The notes below the pieces were generated by a model. The model was not told where the DNA came from. It made no database searches and saw nothing but the letters and a program-made list of their open reading frames with translations. A stretch of 10,928 bases of DNA, from positions 1 through 10,928 of the forward strand of contig NZ_JBASCU010000010.1 in NCBI RefSeq assembly GCF_049651805.1, given 5' to 3'. Shown here piece after piece: positions 1 to 6,707 of this stretch (the first letter of the stretch is position 1; the number at the start of each line of letters is the position of its first letter). The DNA is from Pseudolysinimonas_A sp049651805. Its GTDB lineage: Bacteria > Actinomycetota > Actinomycetes > Actinomycetales > Microbacteriaceae. Made by a program: the position numbers and the translations under genes.

Positions 1-384
1 GGCGCGCACGACGTCGGGGGCGAGCGGGTCGGCCGGGATGCCGAGCAGTCCCGCGGCGGGGAGGGGCACCGCCGGGCCGCGAGCTCGATGCAGCCAGGCC
101 GGGGCGGGGTTCGGCGTGACGACGTCGGCGGCGAGCCCTAGTTCTTCGATCAGCGCGGAGACCGCGGTACCGCGGGTCGCGAACGACTCGGCCCCGGCAT
201 CCAGCTCGACGCCAGCGATGCGCTGGGGCGCGAGCTGCCCGCCCACGCGGTCGGACGCCTCCATCAGGGTTACTCGGTGGCCGGCTTGGGCTAGGCGGAG
301 GGCGACGGTGAGACCGGCGACTCCTCCGCCGATGACCGTTGTCGCGGGTGTGGTTTCGACACGCCCGCTGTGCGGGCTACTCAA
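1..384 (-). CDS. hemY: Coproporphyrinogen III/protoporphyrinogen oxidase HemY (CgoX), 5' part only
   Basis: Only the first 128 codons are present; the gene runs off the left edge. The product is the N-terminal FAD-binding part of an oxygen-dependent porphyrinogen oxidase. A Rossmann motif GGGVAG sits at residues 19-24. The acidic residue that would bind the FAD ribose is E42, followed by DRVGGQ (45-50) and the family-typical ELDAGAESF at 60-68. In actinobacteria this family usually oxidises coproporphyrinogen III to coproporphyrin III in the coproporphyrin-dependent haem route; that is family knowledge, not visible here. The only start codon I find in frame ahead of the Rossmann fold is TTG at 384-382, which overlaps the hemE stop by 8 nt. 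The nearby GTG at 362-360 is out of frame. No strong Shine-Dalgarno precedes the TTG, so translation is probably coupled to hemE. Identity is firm; the start is less so. Confidence 0.88.
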   Translation of the reverse strand, partial: MSSPHSGRVETTPATTVIGGGVAGLTVALRLAQAGHRVTLMEASDRVGGQLAPQRIAGVELDAGAESFATRGTAVSALIEELGLAADVVTPNPAPAWLHRARGPAVPLPAAGLLGIPADPLAPDVVRA

Positions 385-1444
385 CCACCGAGTCGTGGCG
401 ATGCACGAGGTCGACGAGGCGAGTGAGTACGGCGGGGTCGGTGTCGGGGGGAACGCCGTGGCCGAGGTTGACGATGTGGGCGGGGGCGGCGTCGCCGCGA
501 CGCAGTACATCGGCGACGTGGCGGTCGAGCACCTCGGGGGGCGCGAATAGCAGCGCGGGGTCGATGTTGCCCTGCAACACGACGCCGGGCAGCCGTCGCG
601 CGGCCTCGTCGAGGGGCACCCGCCAGTCGACGCCGACGACGTCGGCCCCCGCGGCGGGCAGCAGGTCGAGCAGGTGCGCGGTGCCGACCCCGAAGTGGAT
701 GCGCGGGATGCCGAGGTCGGCGACGGCGTCGAGGGCGCGCTTCGAGTGCGGCAGCACCGAGCGCTCGTAGTCGGCGCGGGAGAGCGACCCCGCCCAGGAG
801 TCGAACAGTTGCACGACGCTCGCTCCCGCCAGAACCTGCGCGCGCAGGAACGCGCCCGTGACGTCCGCGCACCAGTCGAGCAGCGCCGCCCAGGTCGCCG
901 GATCGGAGTGCATCAGAGCGCGCGTCTGCAGTTGTTCCTTCGACGGACCGCCCTCGACCAGGTACGAGGCGAGCGTGTACGGGGCGCCGCCGAATCCGAC
1001 GAGCGGGGTCTGGCCGAGTTCCGCGACGACGAGGGCGACAGCCTCGGCGATCGGGGCCAGCGCGTCGGGTTCGAGACGGGGTAGGCGGGCGACATCCGCC
1101 GCCGTACGCACCGGTTCGTCGAACACCGGCCCCTTGCCGGGCACGATCTTCACCGCGACCCCGGCGAGCAACACCGGCACAACGATGTCGCTGAAGTACA
1201 CGGCCGCATCGACGCCGTGACGCCGCACCGGCTGCAGGGTGATCTCGGCCGCCATCGCGGGGTTCAGGCACGCCGCGAGCATGTCGCCGCCGGCCCGCAA
1301 CTCCCGGTACTCCGGCAGTGATCGCCCCGCCTGCCGCATGAACCACACCGGTCGCACGGGCGTGCGCACACCTCGCGCCGCCTGCACAAGGGGCGAGGCG
1401 ACGGTGAGCCCGGAGGCGAGCGGATGTTCGGCGGGAAGGGGCAC
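377..1444 (-). CDS. hemE: Uroporphyrinogen decarboxylase HemE
   Basis: Cytosolic enzyme that removes four acetate carboxyls from uroporphyrinogen III to give coproporphyrinogen III. The 355-residue length is normal for the family. The signature RPVWFMRQAGRSLPEYR begins at residue 31 and puts the substrate-binding arginines at R37 and R41. The catalytic aspartate is D86 in YFSDIV. The conserved tyrosine Y156 lies in GGAPYT, followed by FDSWAG, GNIDPALLF and the histidine H329 in NLGHGV. No expected residue is missing. The start is GTG (1444-1442); a -10-like TAGGGT lies exactly six bases upstream, so the mRNA is probably leaderless. hemY follows with an 8-nt overlap, which makes this the first gene of a minus-strand haem operon. 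It is divergent from hemA across a 26-bp gap. Confidence 0.97.
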   Translation of the reverse strand: MPLPAEHPLASGLTVASPLVQAARGVRTPVRPVWFMRQAGRSLPEYRELRAGGDMLAACLNPAMAAEITLQPVRRHGVDAAVYFSDIVVPVLLAGVAVKIVPGKGPVFDEPVRTAADVARLPRLEPDALAPIAEAVALVVAELGQTPLVGFGGAPYTLASYLVEGGPSKEQLQTRALMHSDPATWAALLDWCADVTGAFLRAQVLAGASVVQLFDSWAGSLSRADYERSVLPHSKRALDAVADLGIPRIHFGVGTAHLLDLLPAAGADVVGVDWRVPLDEAARRLPGVVLQGNIDPALLFAPPEVLDRHVADVLRRGDAAPAHIVNLGHGVPPDTDPAVLTRLVDLVHRHDSVVE

Positions 1445-1450
1445 CTGTCC

Positions 1451-1456
1451 ACCCTA
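1451..1456 (-). promoter_or_regulatory. Putative -10 element of a leaderless hemE promoter
   Basis: Read on the minus strand the hexamer is TAGGGT, matching the actinobacterial TAnnnT -10 pattern. Six bases (GGACAG) separate it from the hemE GTG, so transcription would begin at or next to the start codon. No good -35 is seen; the expected position lies inside the first codons of hemA. Confidence 0.5.
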
Positions 1457-1458
1457 GG

Positions 1459-1464
1459 TAGAAT
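1459..1464 (+). promoter_or_regulatory. Putative -10 element of a leaderless hemA promoter
   Basis: TAGAAT fits the TAnnnT -10 pattern and ends six bases (CGGCTG) before the hemA GTG at 1471. This spacing places +1 on the start codon. No Shine-Dalgarno is present before this GTG, which supports a leaderless mRNA. The expected -35 position (about 1436-1441, AAGGGG) has no consensus and lies inside the start of hemE. Confidence 0.55.
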
Positions 1465-1470
1465 CGGCTG

Positions 1471-2706
1471 GTGCTGTTCTGCCTGACGGCGAACCATCGC
1501 AACACTGAGTTCGACGTTCTCGACCGTATCTCGCGGGTCGCCTCGACGACCGCCGCGGATCTCATCGTCGAGGCCGATTTCGTGCGCGGAGCCGTCGTGC
1601 TCGCGACCTGCAACCGCTTCGAGGCCTACATCGAACTCGACGAACCGCTCACCGCCGGCCCCGAACTCGCGATCGAGGCGGTCATCGACGCGCTCGCCCT
1701 GCGAGCCGGTGAGGATGCCGAAACGCTCCGCGAAACGGCCGTCGCGTTGACGGGTCAGGATGTCGTGCGCCACCTGTTCGCCGTCAGCTCAGGGCTCGAG
1801 TCGATGGTGATCGGCGAAGAAGAGATCGCGGGTCAGGTTCAGCGGGCCCTGCGCGAAGCCCGCGAAGCCGGCACGACATCCAGCGGTTTGGAGCTGTTGT
1901 TCCAGCGCTCGGCGCACGCCGCCCGCGAGGCCCGGGCCCACGGCGACCTCGCCGCCGCCGGACGCTCGATCGCCCGCGTCGCCCTCGACATGGCCGACTC
2001 GCGGGTTCCGGACTGGTCGGATGTCGCGGTGCTTCTCGTGGGAACGGGCAGCTACGCGGCCACCACCGTCGCCGCCCTGCGGGCTCGAGGTGCGACCGAC
2101 ATCCGGGTGTTCTCGGCCACCGGTCGCGCGCAGCAGTTCGCCGTGCGCTACGGGGTCGGCGCAGAACGGGATCTGCGCGAGGCCATTCGTTCTGCCGCCG
2201 TGGTCATCACCTGCACAGCTCGGTACGTCGTGACTTCGGCCGACATCCCCGATGACGCGCCGCGGCTGGTGATCGACCTCGGGTTGCCGCGCAACGTCGA
2301 GCCCGCCGTCGGGACGCTGCCCGGCGTCGAGCTGCTCGATCTCGAGCTGATCGGGCGTCACGCGGTACTGCCGGAGCTCGGTGCCGGCGTGCAGAGAATA
2401 GTCGGCAACGCCGCCGCGGCGTTCGAGTCCGATCGACGCGCCGCCCCCGCGATCGTGGCGCTCCGACGCCATGTCGACGACGTGCTGCAGGCCGAGATCG
2501 CCCGACACCGCGCCCGCCACGGAGTCGACGAACGCACCGAAGCCGCGCTGCGTCACCTCGCGGGCGTGCTGATGCACGAGCCGTCGGTGCGCGCCCGCAA
2601 TCACGCCGCGGCCGGGCAGCTCGACGCGGTCGAGCAGGCCGTCGAAACGCTCTTCGGGGTCAACCCGCAGGCGCCGAAAGCCCTGGAGGACGACGCCGTC
2701 GGATAG
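1471..2706 (+). CDS. hemA: Glutamyl-tRNA reductase HemA
   Basis: Reduces glutamyl-tRNA(Glu) with NADPH to glutamate-1-semialdehyde, the first committed step of C5-pathway tetrapyrrole synthesis. The 411-residue product has all three domains. The catalytic N-terminal domain carries the nucleophilic C47 in ATCNRFEAY, then GLESMVIGEEEIAGQVQ near residue 110. The NADPH-binding Rossmann domain carries LLVGTGSYA near residue 190 in place of the more common GAGEM motif, and LPRNVEP near residue 275. A C-terminal helical dimerisation domain spans roughly residues 310-395. Length is at the short end for the family. The start is GTG at 1471, supported by the N-terminal MLFCLTANHRNTEFDVLDR and the upstream -10. 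The gene is alone on its strand: downstream comes a new promoter and the iron operon, with no clear terminator between them. Confidence 0.97.
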   Translation: MLFCLTANHRNTEFDVLDRISRVASTTAADLIVEADFVRGAVVLATCNRFEAYIELDEPLTAGPELAIEAVIDALALRAGEDAETLRETAVALTGQDVVRHLFAVSSGLESMVIGEEEIAGQVQRALREAREAGTTSSGLELLFQRSAHAAREARAHGDLAAAGRSIARVALDMADSRVPDWSDVAVLLVGTGSYAATTVAALRARGATDIRVFSATGRAQQFAVRYGVGAERDLREAIRSAAVVITCTARYVVTSADIPDDAPRLVIDLGLPRNVEPAVGTLPGVELLDLELIGRHAVLPELGAGVQRIVGNAAAAFESDRRAAPAIVALRRHVDDVLQAEIARHRARHGVDERTEAALRHLAGVLMHEPSVRARNHAAAGQLDAVEQAVETLFGVNPQAPKALEDDAVG

Positions 2707-2712
2707 CGCGAG

Positions 2713-2743
2713 TTGACAGTCCCGGATCGACGGATGTTAGGTT
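2713..2743 (+). promoter_or_regulatory. Promoter of the iron-siderophore uptake operon
   Basis: A perfect -35 consensus TTGACA lies at 2713-2718. Candidate -10 hexamers are TTAGGT (2737-2742, 18-bp spacer) or TAGGTT (2738-2743, 19-bp spacer, TAnnnT type). Either one falls inside the iron box, so repressor binding would block polymerase directly. The exact -10 cannot be fixed from sequence alone. Confidence 0.65.
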
Positions 2744-2755
2744 AGCCTGACCTAA
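2737..2755 (+). promoter_or_regulatory. DtxR/IdeR-type iron box (operator)
   Basis: The 19-mer TTAGGTTAGCCTGACCTAA matches the DtxR/IdeR consensus TWAGGTTAGSCTAACCTWA at 18 of 19 positions; the only deviation is G for A at position 13. It is a near-perfect palindrome. It covers the -10 region and lies 28 bp before the lipoprotein start. By family knowledge, Fe(II)-loaded DtxR/IdeR would bind it and repress the operon when iron is plentiful. The regulator gene itself is not in the window. Confidence 0.92.
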
Positions 2756-2783
2756 CACCGTTCGACCCGAGAGGTTCTCTGTC

Positions 2784-3809
2784 GTGAAATTCCGCCGTGT
2801 CCTGGGGATGGTCGCCGTCGCGACCGTCGCCGTGTCCCTCTCTGCCTGTGCGGCATCCGCCGCAGACACCGACACCGACCGAGCCGACGGCGCGTTCCCC
2901 GTCACGATCGAGCACGCCTTCGGCGAGACCACGATCAAAGCGAAGCCCCAGCGCGTCGCGACCGTCGCGTGGGCCAACCACGAAGTGCCGCTCGCGCTCG
3001 GTATCGTGCCGGTCGGGATGAGCAAGGCCACCTGGGGCGACGACGACGGCGACGGCGTTCTGCCGTGGGTCGAAGACCGGCTCGCCGAGCTCGGCGCCGA
3101 GACACCGGTGTTGTTCGACGAGACCGACGGCATCGACTTCGAAGCGGTCGCCGACACACAGCCCGACGTGATCCTCGCCGCCTACTCGGGCATCACGCAG
3201 GAGGAGTACGACACGCTCTCGAAGATCGCGCCCGTCGTCGCCTACCCCGAGATCGCCTGGGGAACCTCGTACGAGGACATGATCCGACTCAACTCGGCCG
3301 CGCTCGGGCTCGCCGGGCAGGGCGACGCACTCATCGCCGATCTCCAGGCCCAGGTGAACGCCGCGCTCGCCGCTCAGCCCGCGCTCGCGGATGCCACGGT
3401 GCTGTTCGCGTACATCGACCCCAACGACCTCAGCCAGATCGGCTTCTACACGAGCCACGACACGCGCCCCGGATTCCTCGAGAGCTTGGGGATGCCGGCA
3501 CCCGCCATGGTCGAGCAGGAGTCGGCGGGCACCGACGGGTTCTACGTCACGGTGAGCGCCGAGCAGGCCGATCAGTTCGCCGACGTCGACGTCTTCGTGA
3601 CCTACGGCGAGGCCGACGGCGCCCTCATCGCGGCGATGCAGGCCGACCCGCTGTTGTCGCAGATCCCCGCGATCGCCGAGGGCCGCATCGCGATCCTCGA
3701 GAACTCGACGCCGCTCGCCGCCTCGGCGAACCCGTCGCCGCTCTCGATCGGCTGGGGCATCGACGAGTACTTCGCGCTGCTCGCCGGCGCGCTCACCCCG
3801 GCCGGGTGA
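2784..3809 (+). CDS. Iron-siderophore ABC transporter substrate-binding lipoprotein
   Basis: Extracytoplasmic receptor that captures a ferric siderophore and hands it to the permease pair downstream. The 341-residue product begins with a lipoprotein signal: basic MKFRR, a hydrophobic stretch to about residue 18, and lipobox LSAC with the lipid-anchored cysteine at C22. After the cleavage site comes a class III (periplasmic binding protein 2, FepB/FhuD-like) fold: IEHAFGETTIKAKPQRVATV opens the N-lobe, followed by the first-lobe motif TQPDVILAAYSGIT, a long central helix, and a C-lobe ending with WGIDEYFALLAGAL. The start is GTG, with GAGAGG at 2769-2774 nine bases before it. It is the first gene of five, behind an iron box, and its TGA overlaps the next GTG. 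The siderophore cannot be told from sequence. Confidence 0.93.
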   Translation: MKFRRVLGMVAVATVAVSLSACAASAADTDTDRADGAFPVTIEHAFGETTIKAKPQRVATVAWANHEVPLALGIVPVGMSKATWGDDDGDGVLPWVEDRLAELGAETPVLFDETDGIDFEAVADTQPDVILAAYSGITQEEYDTLSKIAPVVAYPEIAWGTSYEDMIRLNSAALGLAGQGDALIADLQAQVNAALAAQPALADATVLFAYIDPNDLSQIGFYTSHDTRPGFLESLGMPAPAMVEQESAGTDGFYVTVSAEQADQFADVDVFVTYGEADGALIAAMQADPLLSQIPAIAEGRIAILENSTPLAASANPSPLSIGWGIDEYFALLAGALTPAG

Positions 3810-4861
3810 GCACCGGCACCATGACCCCGCCGGGCGTCGCCGCCGCTGCCTCACGAGCGGTACGACGCCCGGCGGTGCCGCGCCCGGTGTGGCTCGCGAT
3901 CGGAATCGGGAGCCTGGTGCTGCTGTCGCTGGCATCCGTCGCTTTCGGCAACCGCGAGGTCTCTCTCGACGAACTGCTCGCCGCGCTCGGCGGTGAGACG
4001 AACGGCATCGGGCAGGCCGCCGTCGCCGCCCGGCTGCCCCGCACGGTGCTCGCCCTGCTCGTCGGCGCCGCCCTCGCGCTGTCGGGTGCCGCCCTGCAGG
4101 GGGTGACGCGCAACCCGCTCGCCGACCCCGGCATCCTCGGCGTCTCGAGCGGTGCGTCGCTCGCGGTCGTCGTCGGCATCGCCTACTTCGGGCTATCGAA
4201 CCCTTACGGCTACATCGGCGTCGCGACCGTCGGGGCCGCGCTCGCCGCGCTGTTCGTCTACTCTGTCGGGTCGCTCGGCCGCGGAGGCGCGACCCCGCTC
4301 AAGCTCGCGCTCGCCGGGGCCGCGACCGCGGCGGCGCTGTCGTCGCTCGTGAGCGCCGTGCTGCTGCCGCGCGTCGACATCCTCACCATCTTCCAGTTCT
4401 GGCAGATCGGGGGCGTCGGCGGCGCGGAGTGGGACCGCATCGGCATCGCCCTGCCGTTCCTCGCGGCGGGCGCGGCGATCGTCGTGCTGTCGGGTCGCGG
4501 CCTCAACACCCTCGCCCTCGGCGACGACCTCGCCGCCGGGCTCGGCACCCGCGTGGTGCACACGCGACTGATCGCGTTCGCGGGAGCCGTCGTGCTGTGC
4601 GGCGCGGCCACCGCGGTCGCCGGACCGATCGCCTTCGTCGGGCTCATCGTGCCGCACCTGTGTCGCCTGCTCGTCGGGCCCGATCAGCGCTGGCTGTTGC
4701 CGTTCTCGGCGATCGCCGGCGCCGCACTGCTGGTGCTCGCGGATGTCGTGGGCCGGGTCGTCGCGCGCCCGCAAGAGATCGAGGTGGGCATCATCACGGC
4801 GGTCATCGGCGCACCGTTCTTCATCTGGATCGTGCGCCGCCAGAAGGTGCGCGAGCTGTGA
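3806..4861 (+). CDS. FecCD-family iron-siderophore ABC permease, first subunit
   Basis: Integral membrane subunit of the ferric-siderophore importer. About 351 residues, rich in hydrophobic helices as expected for the roughly ten-helix FecCD/BtuC fold. The first helix is near residues 28-47. The family signature RLPRTVLALLVGAALALSGA starts at residue 76 and runs on to QGVTRNPLADPGILGVSSGA. The cytoplasmic coupling segment that contacts the ATPase is GPIAFVGLIVPHLCR near residue 272. The start chosen is GTG at 3806, which overlaps the upstream TGA (GTGA), implying translational coupling. An in-frame ATG at 3821 is an alternative that would shorten it by five residues. The reading frame stays open far upstream, but that is only the shadow of the lipoprotein gene. 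Confidence 0.94.
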   Translation: MSTGTMTPPGVAAAASRAVRRPAVPRPVWLAIGIGSLVLLSLASVAFGNREVSLDELLAALGGETNGIGQAAVAARLPRTVLALLVGAALALSGAALQGVTRNPLADPGILGVSSGASLAVVVGIAYFGLSNPYGYIGVATVGAALAALFVYSVGSLGRGGATPLKLALAGAATAAALSSLVSAVLLPRVDILTIFQFWQIGGVGGAEWDRIGIALPFLAAGAAIVVLSGRGLNTLALGDDLAAGLGTRVVHTRLIAFAGAVVLCGAATAVAGPIAFVGLIVPHLCRLLVGPDQRWLLPFSAIAGAALLVLADVVGRVVARPQEIEVGIITAVIGAPFFIWIVRRQKVREL

Positions 4862-5910
4862 CCGCCGTTCTGGATGCCGCACCCGATACCGCGCGCACGG
4901 TTCGGTCGAGCAGGGCTCGACGCCGTCGCGGCAACTCGCTGCTCGTCGGCGGCCTTGCCATCGGGTTGCTCGCTCTCGTCGCCGTCGCCCTCATGATCGG
5001 CAACACCTTCTACTCCCCCGCCGAGGTGCTGCGGGTGCTGCTCGGCGAGCAGGTGCCCGGCGCCTCGTTCACCGTCGGCGAGCTGCGGCTGCCGCGCACC
5101 GCGCTCGGCGTTCTCGCGGGTGCTGCGTTCGGCATCGCGGGTCTCACGTTCCAGACGATGCTGCGCAACCCGATCGCCTCCCCCGACATCATCGGCATCA
5201 GCACCGGCGCGAGCGCCGCGGCGGTCGTCGGCATCGTCGTACTGTCGCTCGACGAGACCGCAGTGTCGTTGCTCGCTCTCGGCGGTGCCCTCGTCACGGC
5301 GCTCGCGATCTACACCCTGTCGTGGCGCCGCGGCTTCGCCGGAGCCCGGCTCATCCTCATCGGCATCGGCATCGCGGCGATGCTGCACAGTGTGGTGTCG
5401 TACGTGCTGACACGGGCGGCGGCCTGGGACATCCAGGCCGCGATGCAGTGGCTCACCGGCAGCCTCAACGGCGCCACCTGGGAACGCGTCGCGCCCCTCG
5501 CCGTCGCGACCGTGGTCGTCGCGCCACTGCTGGTGTGGCGGCAGCGCGATCTCGACATGCTGCGGCTCGGCGACGACGCCGCGGCGTCCCTCGGGGTGCG
5601 GCTGCGCCCGGCGCGGCTACTTCTCATCCTCGGCGCCGTCGTACTCATCGCGTTCGCGACCGCGGCCGCCGGGCCGATCGCCTTCGTCGCCTTCATGGCC
5701 GGACCGATCGCGGCGCGCATCACGGCATCCGGCGCCCCGCTGCTCGTGACCGCCGGCCTCGTCGGGGCCCTGCTCGTCGTGGGCGGCGACCTCGTCGGCC
5801 AGTTCGCGCTCGGTACCCGCTACCCGGTGGGCGTCATCACGGGTGCGGTCGGCGCACCCTTCCTCATCTACCTGCTCGTTCGCTCGAACCGCTCGGGAGC
5901 CTCGCTATGA
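4858..5910 (+). CDS. FecCD-family iron-siderophore ABC permease, second subunit
   Basis: Second membrane subunit of the importer, about 350 residues, expected to form a heterodimer with the preceding permease. The basic tail (RSSRARRRR at 16-24) is followed by a first helix at about 28-48. The family segment is RLPRTALGVLAGAAFGIAGL starting at residue 77, then QTMLRNPIASPDIIGISTGASA. The coupling loop is AAGPIAFVAFMAGPIAARI near residue 270; here the second half differs from the VPH-type loop of the first subunit, as is common for the FecD/FepG-like partner. The start is GTG at 4858, sharing GTGA with the upstream stop. The ATPase follows through an ATGA overlap. Confidence 0.94.
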   Translation: MTAVLDAAPDTARTVRSSRARRRRGNSLLVGGLAIGLLALVAVALMIGNTFYSPAEVLRVLLGEQVPGASFTVGELRLPRTALGVLAGAAFGIAGLTFQTMLRNPIASPDIIGISTGASAAAVVGIVVLSLDETAVSLLALGGALVTALAIYTLSWRRGFAGARLILIGIGIAAMLHSVVSYVLTRAAAWDIQAAMQWLTGSLNGATWERVAPLAVATVVVAPLLVWRQRDLDMLRLGDDAAASLGVRLRPARLLLILGAVVLIAFATAAAGPIAFVAFMAGPIAARITASGAPLLVTAGLVGALLVVGGDLVGQFALGTRYPVGVITGAVGAPFLIYLLVRSNRSGASL

Positions 5911-6707
5911 CCCTCACCCACCAGCTCACAGCCTGCGACCTCACCCTCGCCTACGGCGATCGGCTCGTCGTCGAAGAGCTCGCGCTCGAGGTCGCCCCCG
6001 GGCGCATCACGGCGATCGTCGGGGCGAATGGATGCGGCAAGTCGACGCTGTTGCGGGCGCTCGCCCGGCTGCTGTCGCCGAAGGCAGGGCAGATCGCGCT
6101 CGACGGGGTGGAACTGTCTTCTCGCCCGACGAAGGAGGTCGCGCGGCTGATCGGCCTGCTGCCGCAGAGCCCGATCGCTCCCGAAGGCATCGTCGTCGCC
6201 GACCTCGTCGGCCGGGGGCGGCATCCGCACCAGGGGCTGTTCGCCCGCTGGAGCCGCGCCGACGACGAGGCGGTCGCCGCCGCACTCGACGCGACGGGAA
6301 TCGCCGACCTCGCCGACCGGCCCGTCGACGAACTCTCGGGAGGCCAGCGTCAGCGGGTCTGGATCGCGATGGCGCTCGCGCAGGCCACCGACATCCTGCT
6401 GCTCGACGAGCCGACGACGTTTCTGGATGTCGCGCACCAGATCGAGGTGCTCGACCTGCTCGCCGACCTCAACCGCGCGCGCGGCACGACGATCGTCATG
6501 GTGCTGCACGACCTCAACCTGGCCTCGCGCTACGCCGACGAGATCGTCGCCGTGTGTCGTGGGCGCATCCACGCGCTCGGTTCGCCGGGGTCTGTCGTCA
6601 CCGCCGAACTCGTCAGCGAGGTCTTCGGGCTCGACAGCGAGGTCATCCCCGATCCGCTGACCGGAAAACCGCTCGTTCTGCCCCGAGGGAGGCACCATGT
6701 CCGCTGA
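5907..6707 (+). CDS. Iron-siderophore ABC transporter ATP-binding protein
   Basis: Cytoplasmic ATPase that drives the two permeases. The 266-residue length is typical of the FepC/FecE group. All nucleotide-binding motifs are intact: Walker A GANGCGKST (39-47), Q-loop Q87 in LLPQSP, ABC signature LSGGQ (143-147), Walker B ILLLDEPT (163-170), D-loop FLD, and switch histidine H201 in VLHDLN. The segment GRGRHPHQGLF after the Q-loop is characteristic of siderophore and B12 importers. The start is ATG at 5907 overlapping the upstream TGA (ATGA), preceded by CGGGAG about six bases upstream. The 3' end overlaps the reductase gene by 11 nt. Confidence 0.96.
   Translation: MTLTHQLTACDLTLAYGDRLVVEELALEVAPGRITAIVGANGCGKSTLLRALARLLSPKAGQIALDGVELSSRPTKEVARLIGLLPQSPIAPEGIVVADLVGRGRHPHQGLFARWSRADDEAVAAALDATGIADLADRPVDELSGGQRQRVWIAMALAQATDILLLDEPTTFLDVAHQIEVLDLLADLNRARGTTIVMVLHDLNLASRYADEIVAVCRGRIHALGSPGSVVTAELVSEVFGLDSEVIPDPLTGKPLVLPRGRHHVR

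Noticed and set aside
381..1613. 410-residue minus-strand open frame across hemE and the hemA start
   Set aside because: Arginine/alanine-rich low-complexity translation with no domain; the opposite frame is a clear HemE.
2770..2780. AGAG/CTCT hairpin over the lipoprotein Shine-Dalgarno
   Set aside because: Only a 4-bp stem with a 3-base loop; too weak to claim translational control.
2969..3805. Long open frame upstream of the first permease, giving a 630-residue reading
   Set aside because: It is an arginine-rich shadow of the lipoprotein gene in another frame. The permease family starts at the GTGA overlap at 3806.
4429..4857. Open frame extending the second permease upstream
   Set aside because: It lies wholly inside the first permease gene and has no membrane protein character. 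The true start is the GTG at 4858.
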